From: an uncultured Roseovarius sp.
Lineage (GTDB): Bacteria; Pseudomonadota; Alphaproteobacteria; Rhodobacterales; Rhodobacteraceae
NCBI GenBank assembly: GCA_951812895.1
Contig: OX638333.1
Coordinates: 176,366-240,365 of the forward strand
Direction: 5' to 3'
DNA length: 64,000 nucleotides
Below the pieces are notes generated by a model. That model worked only from the letters and a program-made list of their open reading frames with translations, ran no database searches and had not been told where the DNA came from. Shown one piece after another: positions 31,875-41,837 of the stretch; the first letter of the stretch is position 1; each line of letters opens with the position of its first letter. The translations under genes and the position numbers were made by a program.

Positions 31875-33683
31875 ATGTTCCAGTCCTTCACTGAATCCGC
31901 CTCACCAGAGCAAGGCCCACCACGCCTAAAAAAGCTACAGGACTATCTTCGTGCGGAACGCGTGGATGCTTTCCTTGTCCCCCGCGCTGATATTCATCAG
32001 GGGGAATACGTTGCCCCCAATGATGACCGCCTTGCATGGCTGACCGGCTTTACCGGTTCTGCTGGTTTCTGTGCGGTTCTACAAGACAAGGCAGGCGTTT
32101 TCGTCGATGGCCGTTATCGTACGCAAGTTCGCGCACAGACCGACACCGAACACTTCACGCCCGTCGACTGGCCCGAGACAAAATTATCCACTTGGCTGAA
32201 AGAACAGTTGCCCAACGGTGGGCAGGTGCATTTCGATGGATGGCTCCACACCGCGGCAGAAATCGAAACACTTGAAAAAGAGCTTGATGGTCATGGTTTC
32301 ACGCTTGGATGCTCCGGCAACCTGATCGACTACCTGTGGCCCGATCGGTTTGAAGCCCCCAAGGGGCCGGTGCGCGTCTACCCCGATCACCTCGCCGGAG
32401 AGCCCCATGCGGTCAAGCGTGCCAGGCTGGCAAACACATTGCTTGAGGCGGGCCAGACTGGCGCAATCATAACCCTGCCCGATTCCATCGCGTGGCTCCT
32501 GAACATCCGCGGCTCTGATATACCGCGAAATCCCGTCCCTCATGCCTTTGCTGTGCTGCATAGCGATGCAAAGGTGACCCTTTTTATCGATGACCAAAAA
32601 CTGGATGATACGGCGCGTGCGCATCTTGGTAACGAAGTCGAGGTCTTGCCTTACGAGTCTTTTTTCAAGTCCCTGAAATTCCTGGAAGTCGAGGGGCCAT
32701 TACGCATTGACAAAAACAGCGCACCGCACCGTATCCCAAGCCTGCTGGATTATTCCAATACCCCCTTTGAATGGGGCCAGGACCCTTGCATTCTGCCCAA
32801 AGCCTGCAAATCAGAAGCCGAGATCGCCGCCACACGCGAGGCACATCTGCGCGATGGGGCAGCGGTTTGCGAATTCTTGACATGGTTTGATGAACAGGCC
32901 CCGGGAACGATTTCAGAAATTGATGTGATCACCCGACTTGAGGACTGCCGCCGCGACACCGGCAAGCTGCTTGACATCAGTTTTGAGACCATCGCCGGTT
33001 CCGGCCCGCACGGCGCTTTGCCCCATTACCGTGTCACCGAGTCCACAAATCGTGTTCTTGCAGAGGGAGAGCTCATAGTGCTTGATGGTGGCGGCCAATA
33101 TCTTGATGGCACGACCGACATCACCCGCACCCTGCCCATTGGCACTCCTGGGGCAGAAGAGAAACAGGCCTTTACCCGCGTGCTTCAGGGCATGATCGCT
33201 ATGAGTCGGGTACGCTGGCCAATTGGTCTTGCCGGGCGGGATCTGGATGTATTGGCGCGCTACCCGTTATGGCTGGCGGATCAGGATTACAATCACGGCA
33301 CCGGCCACGGTGTCGGTGTGTACTTGTGTGTCCATGAAGGCCCCCAACGCCTCTCTCGTATCAGCGAAGTGCCCCTGAAGCCCGGCATGATCGTCTCGAA
33401 TGAACCCGGTTTTTACCAAGAAGGGTCTTTTGGTATTCGCATCGAAAACCTTGTCGTCGTGCAAAAAGCCGAGCCGTTACCCGGGGCCAGCCACCAAAAC
33501 AAGCTGTGTTTCGAAACGCTCAATTTTGTTCCGATTGACCGCCGGCTGATCGACATGGACATGCTTAACACGGGCGAACGCGACTGGCTCAACAGCTACC
33601 ACACCACGTGCCGCGACAAAATCGGGCCTCGCCTCTCGCCCGCCGCACGTTTATGGATGGATCAAGCAACAAAACCAATTTGA
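31875..33683 (+). CDS. Aminopeptidase P family metallopeptidase (M24B)
   Basis: A 602-residue Xaa-Pro aminopeptidase of the long three-domain eukaryote-like type. Two creatinase-like N-terminal domains (about 20-150 and 165-305) precede the pita-bread catalytic domain. The metal ligands visible are D404 and D415 (LDGGGQYLDGTTDITRT), the HGTGHGVG motif (474-481), E510 (SNEPGFY) and E524 (RIENL). It removes N-terminal residues ahead of proline, probably in the cytosol as no signal is present. DUF427 follows in the same direction after 60 bases. Confidence 0.94.
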   Translation: MFQSFTESASPEQGPPRLKKLQDYLRAERVDAFLVPRADIHQGEYVAPNDDRLAWLTGFTGSAGFCAVLQDKAGVFVDGRYRTQVRAQTDTEHFTPVDWPETKLSTWLKEQLPNGGQVHFDGWLHTAAEIETLEKELDGHGFTLGCSGNLIDYLWPDRFEAPKGPVRVYPDHLAGEPHAVKRARLANTLLEAGQTGAIITLPDSIAWLLNIRGSDIPRNPVPHAFAVLHSDAKVTLFIDDQKLDDTARAHLGNEVEVLPYESFFKSLKFLEVEGPLRIDKNSAPHRIPSLLDYSNTPFEWGQDPCILPKACKSEAEIAATREAHLRDGAAVCEFLTWFDEQAPGTISEIDVITRLEDCRRDTGKLLDISFETIAGSGPHGALPHYRVTESTNRVLAEGELIVLDGGGQYLDGTTDITRTLPIGTPGAEEKQAFTRVLQGMIAMSRVRWPIGLAGRDLDVLARYPLWLADQDYNHGTGHGVGVYLCVHEGPQRLSRISEVPLKPGMIVSNEPGFYQEGSFGIRIENLVVVQKAEPLPGASHQNKLCFETLNFVPIDRRLIDMDMLNTGERDWLNSYHTTCRDKIGPRLSPAARLWMDQATKPI

Positions 33684-33743
33684 TAAAATCGCCAAATAGA
33701 TCCGAACAAAACGGACGCCAAGCACTCAACGGGAAGATATAAA

Positions 33744-34085
33744 ATGACTGACATCAGAATTCGCAAAGCAACAGGAACATGGACTGTCCGCGCCGGTGGC
33801 GCGGTTCTTGCCGAAAGCAAAAATGCTTTGGTGCTCAGCGAAGGCAGCTATGATGATGTCATCTATTTCCCGCGTGGCGATATTGCCATGGATTTTCTTG
33901 ACGACAGCGATCACACTTCCCACTGTCCCCACAAGGGTGACGCCAGCTATTTCTCAATCGTGACCAAAAGCCAGACACTCGAAAATGCCGCGTGGAGTTA
34001 TGAGGACCCGCTTGAAAACGCCGATCGGATCAAGGATCACTTGGCCTTTTATGTCAGCGACACAGTGACAGTTGAACAGCTCTGA
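33744..34085 (+). CDS. DUF427 domain protein
   Basis: A 113-residue DUF427 protein. The family signature is clear: GTWTVRAGGAVLAES near the start, SHCPHKGDASYFS in the middle (59-71), and AAWSYEDPLENADRIKDHLAFY. The Cys-Pro-His-Lys-Gly-Asp block looks like a catalytic or metal-binding site but no reaction is established. The ATG is preceded by GGGAAGAT. It is probably expressed alone or with the peptidase. Confidence 0.9.
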   Translation: MTDIRIRKATGTWTVRAGGAVLAESKNALVLSEGSYDDVIYFPRGDIAMDFLDDSDHTSHCPHKGDASYFSIVTKSQTLENAAWSYEDPLENADRIKDHLAFYVSDTVTVEQL

Positions 34086-34107
34086 ACCGATCCAATCAAA
34101 GTAAAAA

Positions 34108-34560
34108 TTACTGATTCACCCAGTAGTTTAAAATATTGTAATTATTGTTATAAATTCCGGGAATTTCTTCTTCGGAATTGTATTCATAGTCACGCCCCTG
34201 AAAGGCTTCTTTGACTTCACAGGCAATGTCCTGCGCCTGCAAAGCCGGGCGCCCCAACTTTTCAGCAGTGTATTCAAAACATGCCTTCACAGCAGCGTCT
34301 GCGCCAGCGTCTAGAAACAGGCTGTCATCTTTAGAGACTCCGTCGCAAAAGGCAATTGTGTTGGGGCCGAATGTGGTCTTGCATTCATCAAGGCCAATCC
34401 AGATTTCTTCTTGCGCCGCTTCCGCAGCGGTCGCTGCACTGAGCTCTTGTAAAGCAGCTAACTTACGCTCTGCTTTTTTCGCCTGCATATAGTTATACCC
34501 GGCAAAAGCAATCACACCCAGACAAGCAACGGCCAGTACGCCTTTAAGTCCATTATTCAT
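34108..34560 (-). CDS. Membrane-anchored hypothetical protein
   Basis: A 150-residue protein with an N-terminal membrane helix (about 5-22, GVLAVACLGVIAFAGYNYM), a Lys/Glu/Ala-rich short coiled coil (26-50), and a soluble domain with four cysteines (about residues 59, 72, 93 and 114) likely in the periplasm. The C-terminus is Asn/Tyr-rich (YNNNYNILNYW). I know no family. The start is ATG 34560 with TTGGGGCG upstream; the frame is open for 20 more codons but lacks a better site. It lies between DUF427 (convergent) and the CLC gene. Confidence 0.6.
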   Translation of the reverse strand: MNNGLKGVLAVACLGVIAFAGYNYMQAKKAERKLAALQELSAATAAEAAQEEIWIGLDECKTTFGPNTIAFCDGVSKDDSLFLDAGADAAVKACFEYTAEKLGRPALQAQDIACEVKEAFQGRDYEYNSEEEIPGIYNNNYNILNYWVNQ

Positions 34561-34635
34561 TGATCGCCCCAAAATGTTTAGTGTTTTTAATACTCTAGCC
34601 AGAGCATTTGAAACAAACAACAGCGTCTCTTCCGC

Positions 34636-36324
34636 TCAACTGTGTTCTTCCTCCGACACCGCCGCCAGTGCCTTGTTATAAGCCTTTAGCGCATCCACAT
34701 GAAACAAGGCCCCCCAAAGCTCCGGCGGCTCACCTTCACCCCCCAGTGTCACAACCGGGATAAATGACACAGAGGAACGCTCAAACACAGGCATCGCCGC
34801 CTCAAGCGTTGCGTTGCCATCTATGTAAATTCCATCTTCAATCAACTCCCAACAGCGGTCTTCATCCGCCGCCCGTGGATCGTCCCTGCCCCGCATAATC
34901 TTGGCGACCCGATACATCGACAGCAAATAGGCCTGCGGACCAGCGGCAAGATGCACCCCGCGCCGTTCCAGTTGGCTTAGGAAAAACGACCGGTCGACCA
35001 GACGTGACCCCAATGCTGTCGACATCGACACAGCCACCATTACCGCCAATCCGGTTTGCCAGTCGCCGGTCAGTTCAAACACAATCAGCGTGGTTGAGAT
35101 GGGTGCGCCCAGAACTGCAGCGGCAACCGCCCCCATCCCAGCCAGGGCATAAAGCGTGTGCGAGCCGGACACTTCAGGAAAAATCCCTGTCGCGATCAGC
35201 CCAAAAGCCAGACCCGTAAGCGCCCCCACCATCAGGGAAGGTGAAAACACACCCCCACCCATGCGCCCGCCCACCGTAATTGCAACAGCAGCTACTTTTA
35301 GTACGGCAAACACCATCGCTTCATGCAACAGCAGCTCTCCGGTCAGCGCGGCCGATGTAGTCTCATACCCAACGCCGATGATATGCGGAAACCAGATCGC
35401 CAACCCGCCCAGCAATATCCCCGCCACCATCGGGCGAAGCCAACGGGGAAGCCGGATACGTTCCTGCACATAATTGGCCCAATCTTCCGCAAAGAATATC
35501 GCGTGCATCAGAGCGGTCGCCACCACACCGCACAACAGCCCGAGCAGCAGAAACGCGGGTAACTCCACATAAAATTCCAATGCGCTTGCGACCGGAAGCA
35601 TGAATTCCGTCACATCACCAAAAGCCAACCGGTTGATAACCGTTCCCGCAACAGATGCGATAACAATCGGGGCAAACGCGTGCACCGCGAAATGCCTGAG
35701 CACAACTTCCAAAGCGAAAAGCGCGCCCGCTATTGGCGCATTGAACGACGCTGACACAGCGGCGGCCACGGCGCATCCCAACAAATCTCGTCCGGTGATA
35801 CCATTGGCATTGATCCAATTGCTGACCCAGGTTGAGATGACGCCGGCCATATGGACAACAGGCCCCTCTCGCCCGCTGGACCCGCCGGTGCCCAATGTAA
35901 TCAAAGAGGCGAACATAGATGCCACCCCTGCACGGGTCTCGACCCGCCCGTCGTGCATTGCCGCCCCGTCAATAACATCTGCCACAGCACGTACCCGGCC
36001 ATCCGGTGTAAACCAATGCAGGATCAGGCCAACCACCAGACCGCCAGTTGTAGGTATCAGAAGGATCCAGTACCACGGCAGGTGTTCGGCAATGCTATGC
36101 AGCTGCGCGACTTCGTCGGTGCCATACAACCAGCCCTCTAACGCCTCGATCCCTTTGCGGAAAAACAGTGCGGCAAACCCGGCGGCAATCCCGATGAACA
36201 AAGCGATCAGCCAGAACTGAAACTCACTAGGCCCGCGCTTTCGCATCACCTGCCAGCCGCTGCGTGTCGCATTCATCGCTGCTGCGAATTTTTCTTTCAG
36301 AACCGGCGCACCAATGCGGCTCAT
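34636..36324 (-). CDS. CLC-type chloride channel/antiporter with CBS region
   Basis: A 562-residue CLC family protein with ten or more membrane helices. The selectivity motifs are recognisable: TGGSSGREGP (147-155) with the gating glutamate E153, and GGVFSPSLMVGA in the second half. Instead of the classic GSGIP the first site reads GTGGSSG, normal for this subgroup. The C-terminal 110 residues look like a single CBS-like regulatory domain. Whether it works as a channel or proton antiporter cannot be decided from sequence. It reads divergently from the D-lactate dehydrogenase gene. Confidence 0.92.
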   Translation of the reverse strand: MSRIGAPVLKEKFAAAMNATRSGWQVMRKRGPSEFQFWLIALFIGIAAGFAALFFRKGIEALEGWLYGTDEVAQLHSIAEHLPWYWILLIPTTGGLVVGLILHWFTPDGRVRAVADVIDGAAMHDGRVETRAGVASMFASLITLGTGGSSGREGPVVHMAGVISTWVSNWINANGITGRDLLGCAVAAAVSASFNAPIAGALFALEVVLRHFAVHAFAPIVIASVAGTVINRLAFGDVTEFMLPVASALEFYVELPAFLLLGLLCGVVATALMHAIFFAEDWANYVQERIRLPRWLRPMVAGILLGGLAIWFPHIIGVGYETTSAALTGELLLHEAMVFAVLKVAAVAITVGGRMGGGVFSPSLMVGALTGLAFGLIATGIFPEVSGSHTLYALAGMGAVAAAVLGAPISTTLIVFELTGDWQTGLAVMVAVSMSTALGSRLVDRSFFLSQLERRGVHLAAGPQAYLLSMYRVAKIMRGRDDPRAADEDRCWELIEDGIYIDGNATLEAAMPVFERSSVSFIPVVTLGGEGEPPELWGALFHVDALKAYNKALAAVSEEEHS

Positions 36325-36411
36325 AACATTGTCCCAACCGCGCGCTGATACACTTCCCCCGGCACGATACTTGGCCTAGTCTGTGCAGGTCGCAATGAGG
36401 AACAAAAAACC

Positions 36412-37788
36412 ATGAGTGTCCGGGATGTTATCGCTGAGCTGTCTACTGTTTTAGGCCAACGGCTCAGCCTGTCCAAGTCCGATCTTGAACATCATGGCAC
36501 AAGTGAAACCCATTTCGCAGTAATGCCGCCCGACGCGGTCGCTTATCCTGAAAACACAGAAGAGGTCGCGCAGATTGTCAAAATCTGTGCCCGTCATCGC
36601 TGCCCAGTAATGGGTTGGGGCACGGGCACATCACTCGAAGGGCAAGCCCAGGCGCTGCGCGGCGGGGTCAGCGTTGATTTTTCAAGGATGAACAACATCC
36701 TTGATACCCGCCCCTCTGATATGGATGTGCGCGTTCAGCCCGGCGTAACCCGCGAAGACCTTAATCAGGAATTGCGTGCCTCAGGCCTGTTTTTCCCGGT
36801 CGACCCCGGCGCCAATGCATCGCTCGGCGGGATGGCGTCAACCCGGGCCAGCGGCACAACCGCAGTGCGCTATGGCACAATGCGCGACAACGTGCTGGGG
36901 CTCGAAGTTGTGACAGCCGCGGGTGAGATCATGCGCACTGGAACACGGGCGCGCAAATCTTCGTCCGGCTATGACCTGACAGCACTTTTCGTGGGGTCCG
37001 AAGGCACGCTCGGCCTGATCACAGAATTGACCCTGCGCCTGCACGGGCAGCCCGAAGCCGTTTCAGCCGCAGCCTGTGCCTTTGACAATGTTGCCGGGGC
37101 CGTCGACTGCGTGATCGACACCATTCAAATGGGCCTGCCTGTCGCCCGCATTGAACTGGTTGATTCAGACACCGTGCGTGCGGTGAACAGCTATTCCGCG
37201 ACCAGCTTGCCAGAATGCCCCCATCTCTTGCTTGAATTCCACGGGTCTGAAACCGGCGTGGCGGAACAGGCGGAAACCTTCGGGCTGATTGCGGCAGAAC
37301 ATGGCGGCTCAGGATTCGAGTGGGCCACCCGGACAGAAGACCGCAACGCGCTCTGGGCGATGCGGCATTCGGCCTTTCACGCGGTTCTTGCCTCGCGCCC
37401 CGGCTCAACATCACTGGTCACAGACATCTGCGTGCCCATTTCCCGGCTATCCGAAGCAATCGAAGCCTGCCGCGCAGACCTGGCCGAGGCGCAGATAGAC
37501 GGCCCGATCCTGGGCCATGTCGGTGATGGAAATTTTCATGCAGTCCTGCTGTTTGATGATACTGACCCCGATGAAAAATCCCGCGTGCTTGCGGCGTCAA
37601 ACAGGTTGGTTGATCTGTCATTATCCCTTGGCGGTACTGCCACGGGTGAACATGGGATAGGCTTGGGGAAGCTGTCCTATATGGAACGGGAACACGGCCA
37701 GGCTTGGGCAATGATGGGCGCGATCAAACAAACACTCGACCCCCACAACATCATGAACCCCGGCAAACTGGTCCCACCAAAGAATTGA
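36412..37788 (+). CDS. FAD-linked D-lactate dehydrogenase/glycolate oxidase family protein
   Basis: A 458-residue flavoprotein. The N-terminal FAD-binding type 4 domain is marked by CPVMGWGTGTSLEGQ and VDPGANASLGGMASTRASGTTAVRYG. The C-terminal substrate domain has the family ending GGTATGEHGIGLGKLSYME, with GHVGDGNFHAVL upstream. It is nearest the mitochondrial-type D-lactate dehydrogenases and GlcD; the substrate is probably D-lactate or another D-2-hydroxy acid, with cytochrome c or quinone as acceptor. glcE/glcF partners are absent, which favours D-lactate dehydrogenase over glycolate oxidase. Confidence 0.9.
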   Translation: MSVRDVIAELSTVLGQRLSLSKSDLEHHGTSETHFAVMPPDAVAYPENTEEVAQIVKICARHRCPVMGWGTGTSLEGQAQALRGGVSVDFSRMNNILDTRPSDMDVRVQPGVTREDLNQELRASGLFFPVDPGANASLGGMASTRASGTTAVRYGTMRDNVLGLEVVTAAGEIMRTGTRARKSSSGYDLTALFVGSEGTLGLITELTLRLHGQPEAVSAAACAFDNVAGAVDCVIDTIQMGLPVARIELVDSDTVRAVNSYSATSLPECPHLLLEFHGSETGVAEQAETFGLIAAEHGGSGFEWATRTEDRNALWAMRHSAFHAVLASRPGSTSLVTDICVPISRLSEAIEACRADLAEAQIDGPILGHVGDGNFHAVLLFDDTDPDEKSRVLAASNRLVDLSLSLGGTATGEHGIGLGKLSYMEREHGQAWAMMGAIKQTLDPHNIMNPGKLVPPKN

Positions 37789-37803
37789 GAAATCGCCCGA
37801 ATC

Positions 37804-38085
37804 CTATGAATTCGGTTCAATAGAGACGTCGCATGCATCGCCAGTCTCCACACCAGCTTTCTTACAATGAGGTTGTGTCAGATTGAAAAAGAAGGCATCG
37901 CTGCCTTTGCCCCAAGGTCTTATCATCCGTTTAAAGGCTGGGGAGTTGTTTATCCGAACCGAGGCCTGAAACGCTTTACTCCGTGCACCAACATGCTCTG
38001 CTTTGACGATGATGTAACGAGGTAGATCTGTCTGCTTTCGAAGAATTTTTGCAGAGAATCTAATTTCTGGTTCGCCCATTTCCAC
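37804..38085 (-). CDS. DUF1905-like small protein downstream of recN
   Basis: A 93-residue protein whose pattern (FSAKILRK near the start, VRINNSPAFKRMIRPWGKGSDAFF in the middle, and KKAGVETGDACDVSIEP at the end) resembles the DUF1905 beta-barrel family, which has no known function. It lies 11 bases after recN in the same direction, so it may be co-transcribed with it. ligA, which follows recN in many relatives, is not here. It converges with the dehydrogenase gene. Confidence 0.6.
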   Translation of the reverse strand: MEMGEPEIRFSAKILRKQTDLPRYIIVKAEHVGARSKAFQASVRINNSPAFKRMIRPWGKGSDAFFFNLTQPHCKKAGVETGDACDVSIEPNS

Positions 38086-38096
38086 CCCTGTAGATT

Positions 38097-39746
38097 CTAC
38101 CCGGCCATCAACGCCTCAGCTGCGGCTCTGGCTTCGTTTGTAACCCGGTCGCCTGATAACATTCGGGCGATTTCATCGACCCGGTCCTCGGTACTGAGTG
38201 GTGTCACGGTCGATATCGTTTCCTCACCACTCACCCGCTTTTCAACCCGCCAGTGATGCGCCGCGCGTGCCGCGACTTGGGGTGAATGCGTCACAACAAG
38301 GACCTGCCCTAATGCCGCGATCTGGGCCAGACGCCGCCCTACCGCGTCGGCTGTTGCCCCTCCGACGCCCCGGTCAATCTCATCGAATATCATCGCCCGG
38401 CTGCCAGACATGCCCGTCAGACACACCTTCAGGGCCAGCAAGAACCGGCTCAGCTCACCACCAGACGCAATCTTGTTCAGCGGCCCTGCGGGTGCACCAG
38501 GGTTGGTTGCTACGCAAAAAGTTACCGCATCGCACCCTTCGGGACCCGGATCTCCCTGTTCAACAACGGTGGTAAACACCGCACGCTCCATCTTCAGTGG
38601 GGCCAGTTCTGCTGAGACGGCTTTATCCAGACGGCTCGCTGCCTCGATCCGTGCCTCACTCAAAACCCCTGCTGCGTGCTCATACGCGGCATCTGCCTCC
38701 GCCTCTGCCACTTCCAGTGCACGAATATCAGCATCCCCACTCTCAAGCGCATGCAACTTTTGACGCAACTCATCTGCGTAAACCGCCAATCCGTCAGGCG
38801 TCACCCCATGTTTACGTGCAAGTGCCCGGATCGCGAACAGTCGTTCTTCGACCGTTTCCAATTCATGCGGATCGAAACTTAGCTGTTCCAGCGCGCGGTT
38901 CACACCGCTTGCGGCCTCATCCATCTCGGCAAGCGCGCTACTAAGCGCTGCAATTGGCTCATCCAGCAAATCTCCGGTCTTTTCTGCCGCCCCTTCAAGC
39001 CAACGCAGCGCATCATTTGCTGCCCCTTCGGCCCCTTCGCTACCCAGTGCGGTTCGGGCTTTGCTGACATCTTCACGGACACGTTCTGCACCCTGCATCA
39101 AACGACGACGTTGATCGAGCTGCTCGTCCTCTCCCTCCAGCGGATCAAGACTGTCCAGCTCTGACACTGCATGACGCAGAAACTCTTCCTCGGCCTGCAT
39201 CTCTTCATGTTTTACACGCGCCTCTTCCAACGCGGCTTTCGCCGTTCGTCGCCCGCGCCAGGCCGCGCGCACCACATCCTTTTCCAATGCGTAAGCCCCG
39301 TACACATCCAGCAAATCCCGGTGGCCACGCGGATTAAGCAAACCCCGGTCATCCTGCTGACCGTGCAGCTCTACCAATACATCAGATAGCTGTCGTAAAA
39401 CCTCTCCTGAACATCGCCGGTCATTGACCCATGCAGTCTTGCGCCCGTCGCGCGTATTGATCCGCCGCAGGATCAACTCATCACCTATTGGCAATCCGGA
39501 GTCGGCTAGAATGTCCCGCGCCGGATGGGCATCCGGTAAGTCAAACTCTGCCGCCACCTCACCCTGTGCTGCACCCTGTCGAACCAGCTCTGCGCGACCC
39601 CGCCAGCCTAGGACAAATCCTAATGAATCCAGCAAGATAGACTTGCCCGCACCGGTTTCACCCGTCAGCACATTCAGCCCGGGCTGAAAACTCAGCTCTA
39701 GGTGATCAATGATCAGGATATCGCGTATTTCAAGCGCACGTAGCAT
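38097..39746 (-). CDS. recN: DNA repair protein RecN
   Basis: A 549-residue SMC-like ATPase acting early in double-strand break repair. Walker A is GETGAGKS (29-36); a long coiled-coil central region spans about 160-370; the signature (ASGGELSRFLLAL) and Walker B (AMIFDEIDRGVGG) are in the C-terminal half. Length is normal. It follows bamD after 36 bases, the common order in Rhodobacterales (lpxC, bamD, recN). Confidence 0.96.
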   Translation of the reverse strand: MLRALEIRDILIIDHLELSFQPGLNVLTGETGAGKSILLDSLGFVLGWRGRAELVRQGAAQGEVAAEFDLPDAHPARDILADSGLPIGDELILRRINTRDGRKTAWVNDRRCSGEVLRQLSDVLVELHGQQDDRGLLNPRGHRDLLDVYGAYALEKDVVRAAWRGRRTAKAALEEARVKHEEMQAEEEFLRHAVSELDSLDPLEGEDEQLDQRRRLMQGAERVREDVSKARTALGSEGAEGAANDALRWLEGAAEKTGDLLDEPIAALSSALAEMDEAASGVNRALEQLSFDPHELETVEERLFAIRALARKHGVTPDGLAVYADELRQKLHALESGDADIRALEVAEAEADAAYEHAAGVLSEARIEAASRLDKAVSAELAPLKMERAVFTTVVEQGDPGPEGCDAVTFCVATNPGAPAGPLNKIASGGELSRFLLALKVCLTGMSGSRAMIFDEIDRGVGGATADAVGRRLAQIAALGQVLVVTHSPQVAARAAHHWRVEKRVSGEETISTVTPLSTEDRVDEIARMLSGDRVTNEARAAAEALMAG

Positions 39747-39782
39747 CAGACCGCCCCATGGTGTGGGTGTCCCCCACCTGCC

Positions 39783-40631
39783 TTACAGCCAGCGACCTTT
39801 GAGCATCTGACGGTACACCTGCCGCAACCAGCCATCCCCGGCGGCTTCCAGCGTCAGCCCACGGCCCGTCAACAGTTTGTAGCTGTCTTCATACCATTCA
39901 GTGCCACGGAAGTTATGCCCCAGAATCGCCCCGGCGGTTTGCGCCTCGTCCGTCAGGCCCAGAGACAGATACGCCTCTACAAGACGATGCAACGCTTCTG
40001 CGGTATGGGTTGTGGTCTGGAAATCTTCCACAACGACGCGAAACCGGTTAATCGCTGCAGTAAAATGGTCCCGGCGCAGATAATACCGGCCAACTTCCAT
40101 TTCTTTGCTCGCCAGATGGTCAAATGCAAGGTCGAATTTTAATACCGCAGATCGCGCATATTCACTATCCGGATACCGTTCAATGACTTCACGAAGCGAT
40201 TGCAACGCCTGGAATGTCAGACCCTGATCCCGGCCAACTTCGTCAATCTGATCATAATAGCTCAGCGCCAGAAGGTATTGCGCATAGGCCGCATCTTCAT
40301 CTGTAGGATAAAAATCAATGAAACGCTGCGCGGCAGCGCGGCTGTTCTCATAATCTTCGTCCTTATGGTAGGCATATGCCTGCATGATCACGGCGCGCTT
40401 GGCGTAATCCGAATAAGGATAGAGCCGCTCAACCTCGCCAAACACTGTTGCCGCGATGTCTGGCTCATTCCGGGCCAGATCGTATTCACCACGCTCGTAA
40501 ATCTGTTTGGCGGTGAAATTCTCGTAATTGACATCGCCGCGTTCGACTTTGTCGCCGGAGCAGCCGGAAATCAGCATACCTGCGGCCAGAGTTGCTATCA
40601 GATTTGCCCGAATCCGTTTGCGGGTTTTCAT
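39783..40631 (-). CDS. bamD: Outer membrane assembly lipoprotein BamD
   Basis: A 282-residue lipoprotein of the BAM complex that folds outer-membrane proteins. The signal peptide ends in a lipobox with the acylated Cys at residue 24 (MLISGCSGD). The rest consists of tetratricopeptide-type repeats (for example FGEVERLYPYSDYAKRA, LREVIERYPDSEYARSA). The start is ATG 40631 with AAGGTGAG upstream; an in-frame extension of 14 codons would spoil the signal peptide. It lies between lpxC and recN. Confidence 0.94.
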   Translation of the reverse strand: MKTRKRIRANLIATLAAGMLISGCSGDKVERGDVNYENFTAKQIYERGEYDLARNEPDIAATVFGEVERLYPYSDYAKRAVIMQAYAYHKDEDYENSRAAAQRFIDFYPTDEDAAYAQYLLALSYYDQIDEVGRDQGLTFQALQSLREVIERYPDSEYARSAVLKFDLAFDHLASKEMEVGRYYLRRDHFTAAINRFRVVVEDFQTTTHTAEALHRLVEAYLSLGLTDEAQTAGAILGHNFRGTEWYEDSYKLLTGRGLTLEAAGDGWLRQVYRQMLKGRWL

Positions 40632-40745
40632 GCCTGAACTCACCTTCACTGCGCTATCGGGGCGCCTTTGCACCCCGGTCTTTGCAACGGTCCTAGCACA
40701 TTATTTTACGAGGCAAAACGACTTTGGCACAATTCCGCGTGCGGT

Positions 40746-41669
40746 TCAGGCGACTTCGGGAATTTCGCCCCAATGTACCCCTGCTCCGGGCAGGCGTTCG
40801 ACCATCTCGGCGTCGCATTCAACAACTTCATAGGCGGTCCGATCGGCAAACAGCGCCCGCAACAAATCATTTGTCAGCGCATGGCCTGCGCGCATTCCCT
40901 GATAATGGCCCAAAATCGGCAATCCGGCGAGGCCGAGATCACCCAAAGCATCCAGCATTTTGTGACGAACCGGCTCATCCGCATGACGTAATCCACCCGG
41001 ACTGACAACCCGGTCACCGTCAAACACCACGCCATTCTCTCCGGGCACGCCACCAAGCGCCAAACCATTTGCCAGCATCATGTCAACATCGGCCTGGCGA
41101 CAGAACGTGCGGCTGGAACTCAGCTCACGCACAAAGCTGCCATTCGACATGTTGAGCGTTTTCTTCTGCGTGCCAATCGCTTCGTCTTCATATTCGATCA
41201 GGAATTCGATCAGCAGTGTTTCATGCGGCGTCAACCGCGCCACAGCGTCCCCACGGCGCACCTCAACCGGGCGCAACACGCGCAGCGCCTTGATCGGTAC
41301 ATTGGTTTTGCGCACGCCTTTGGACAGAACGCCGCGCACAAACATCGAAGAACTGCCATCGAGAATTGGAATCTCCGGCCCGGTTACTTCAATTTCCGCA
41401 TTATGAATGCCGCATCCGACCAGAGCTGCCATCACATGTTCGACTGTCGATACAGAAATGCCATGCTCATTCACCAGAAATGTGCACAGCGGCGATTGCA
41501 TAACCAGATCCCAACGTGCCGGAATTGTACCCACACCAGGCTCGCAATCGGTCCGGTGGAAGACAATGCCGCGGTTGGCTAGTGCGGGGCGAATCGTAAT
41601 GCGAGCGGGCTCGCCTGTATGCAGGCCCACGCCATCAAAACTCACCTGGCTTTTAATCGTAGTCTGCAA
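40746..41669 (-). CDS. lpxC: UDP-3-O-acyl-N-acetylglucosamine deacetylase, TTG start
   Basis: A 307-residue zinc deacetylase for the first committed step of lipid A synthesis. The zinc site includes H78 (STVEHVMAAL) and the later RHKMLDALGD pair; the loop FDGVGLHTG near the start is family-typical. The start is read as TTG 41669 with AGAGGGA five bases upstream, giving Met-QTTIKSQVSFDGVGLHTG, the usual N-terminus. The frame is open to 41834, but those 55 codons match nothing in the family. It follows the ftsZ terminator, so it needs its own promoter. Confidence 0.94.
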   Translation of the reverse strand: MQTTIKSQVSFDGVGLHTGEPARITIRPALANRGIVFHRTDCEPGVGTIPARWDLVMQSPLCTFLVNEHGISVSTVEHVMAALVGCGIHNAEIEVTGPEIPILDGSSSMFVRGVLSKGVRKTNVPIKALRVLRPVEVRRGDAVARLTPHETLLIEFLIEYEDEAIGTQKKTLNMSNGSFVRELSSSRTFCRQADVDMMLANGLALGGVPGENGVVFDGDRVVSPGGLRHADEPVRHKMLDALGDLGLAGLPILGHYQGMRAGHALTNDLLRALFADRTAYEVVECDAEMVERLPGAGVHWGEIPEVA

Positions 41670-41837
41670 ATCGTCCCTCTGAGCAGAACATCCGGGAGGA
41701 TGGTTTCCGAATGGTTTAGGACCCGAAGGGCAGAGTCTCAATTCAATCTTTGCAACGCAATGAAACATCGCCAATTTCGAACCGGCAAGATATTGCCGAC
41801 CGGATTTTGACACTACGTATCGTTCTGAAAACAAACG

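Noticed and set aside
41670-41834. N-terminal extension of lpxC by 55 codons
   Set aside because: It matches nothing in the family; the TTG start with a strong Shine-Dalgarno gives the normal N-terminus.
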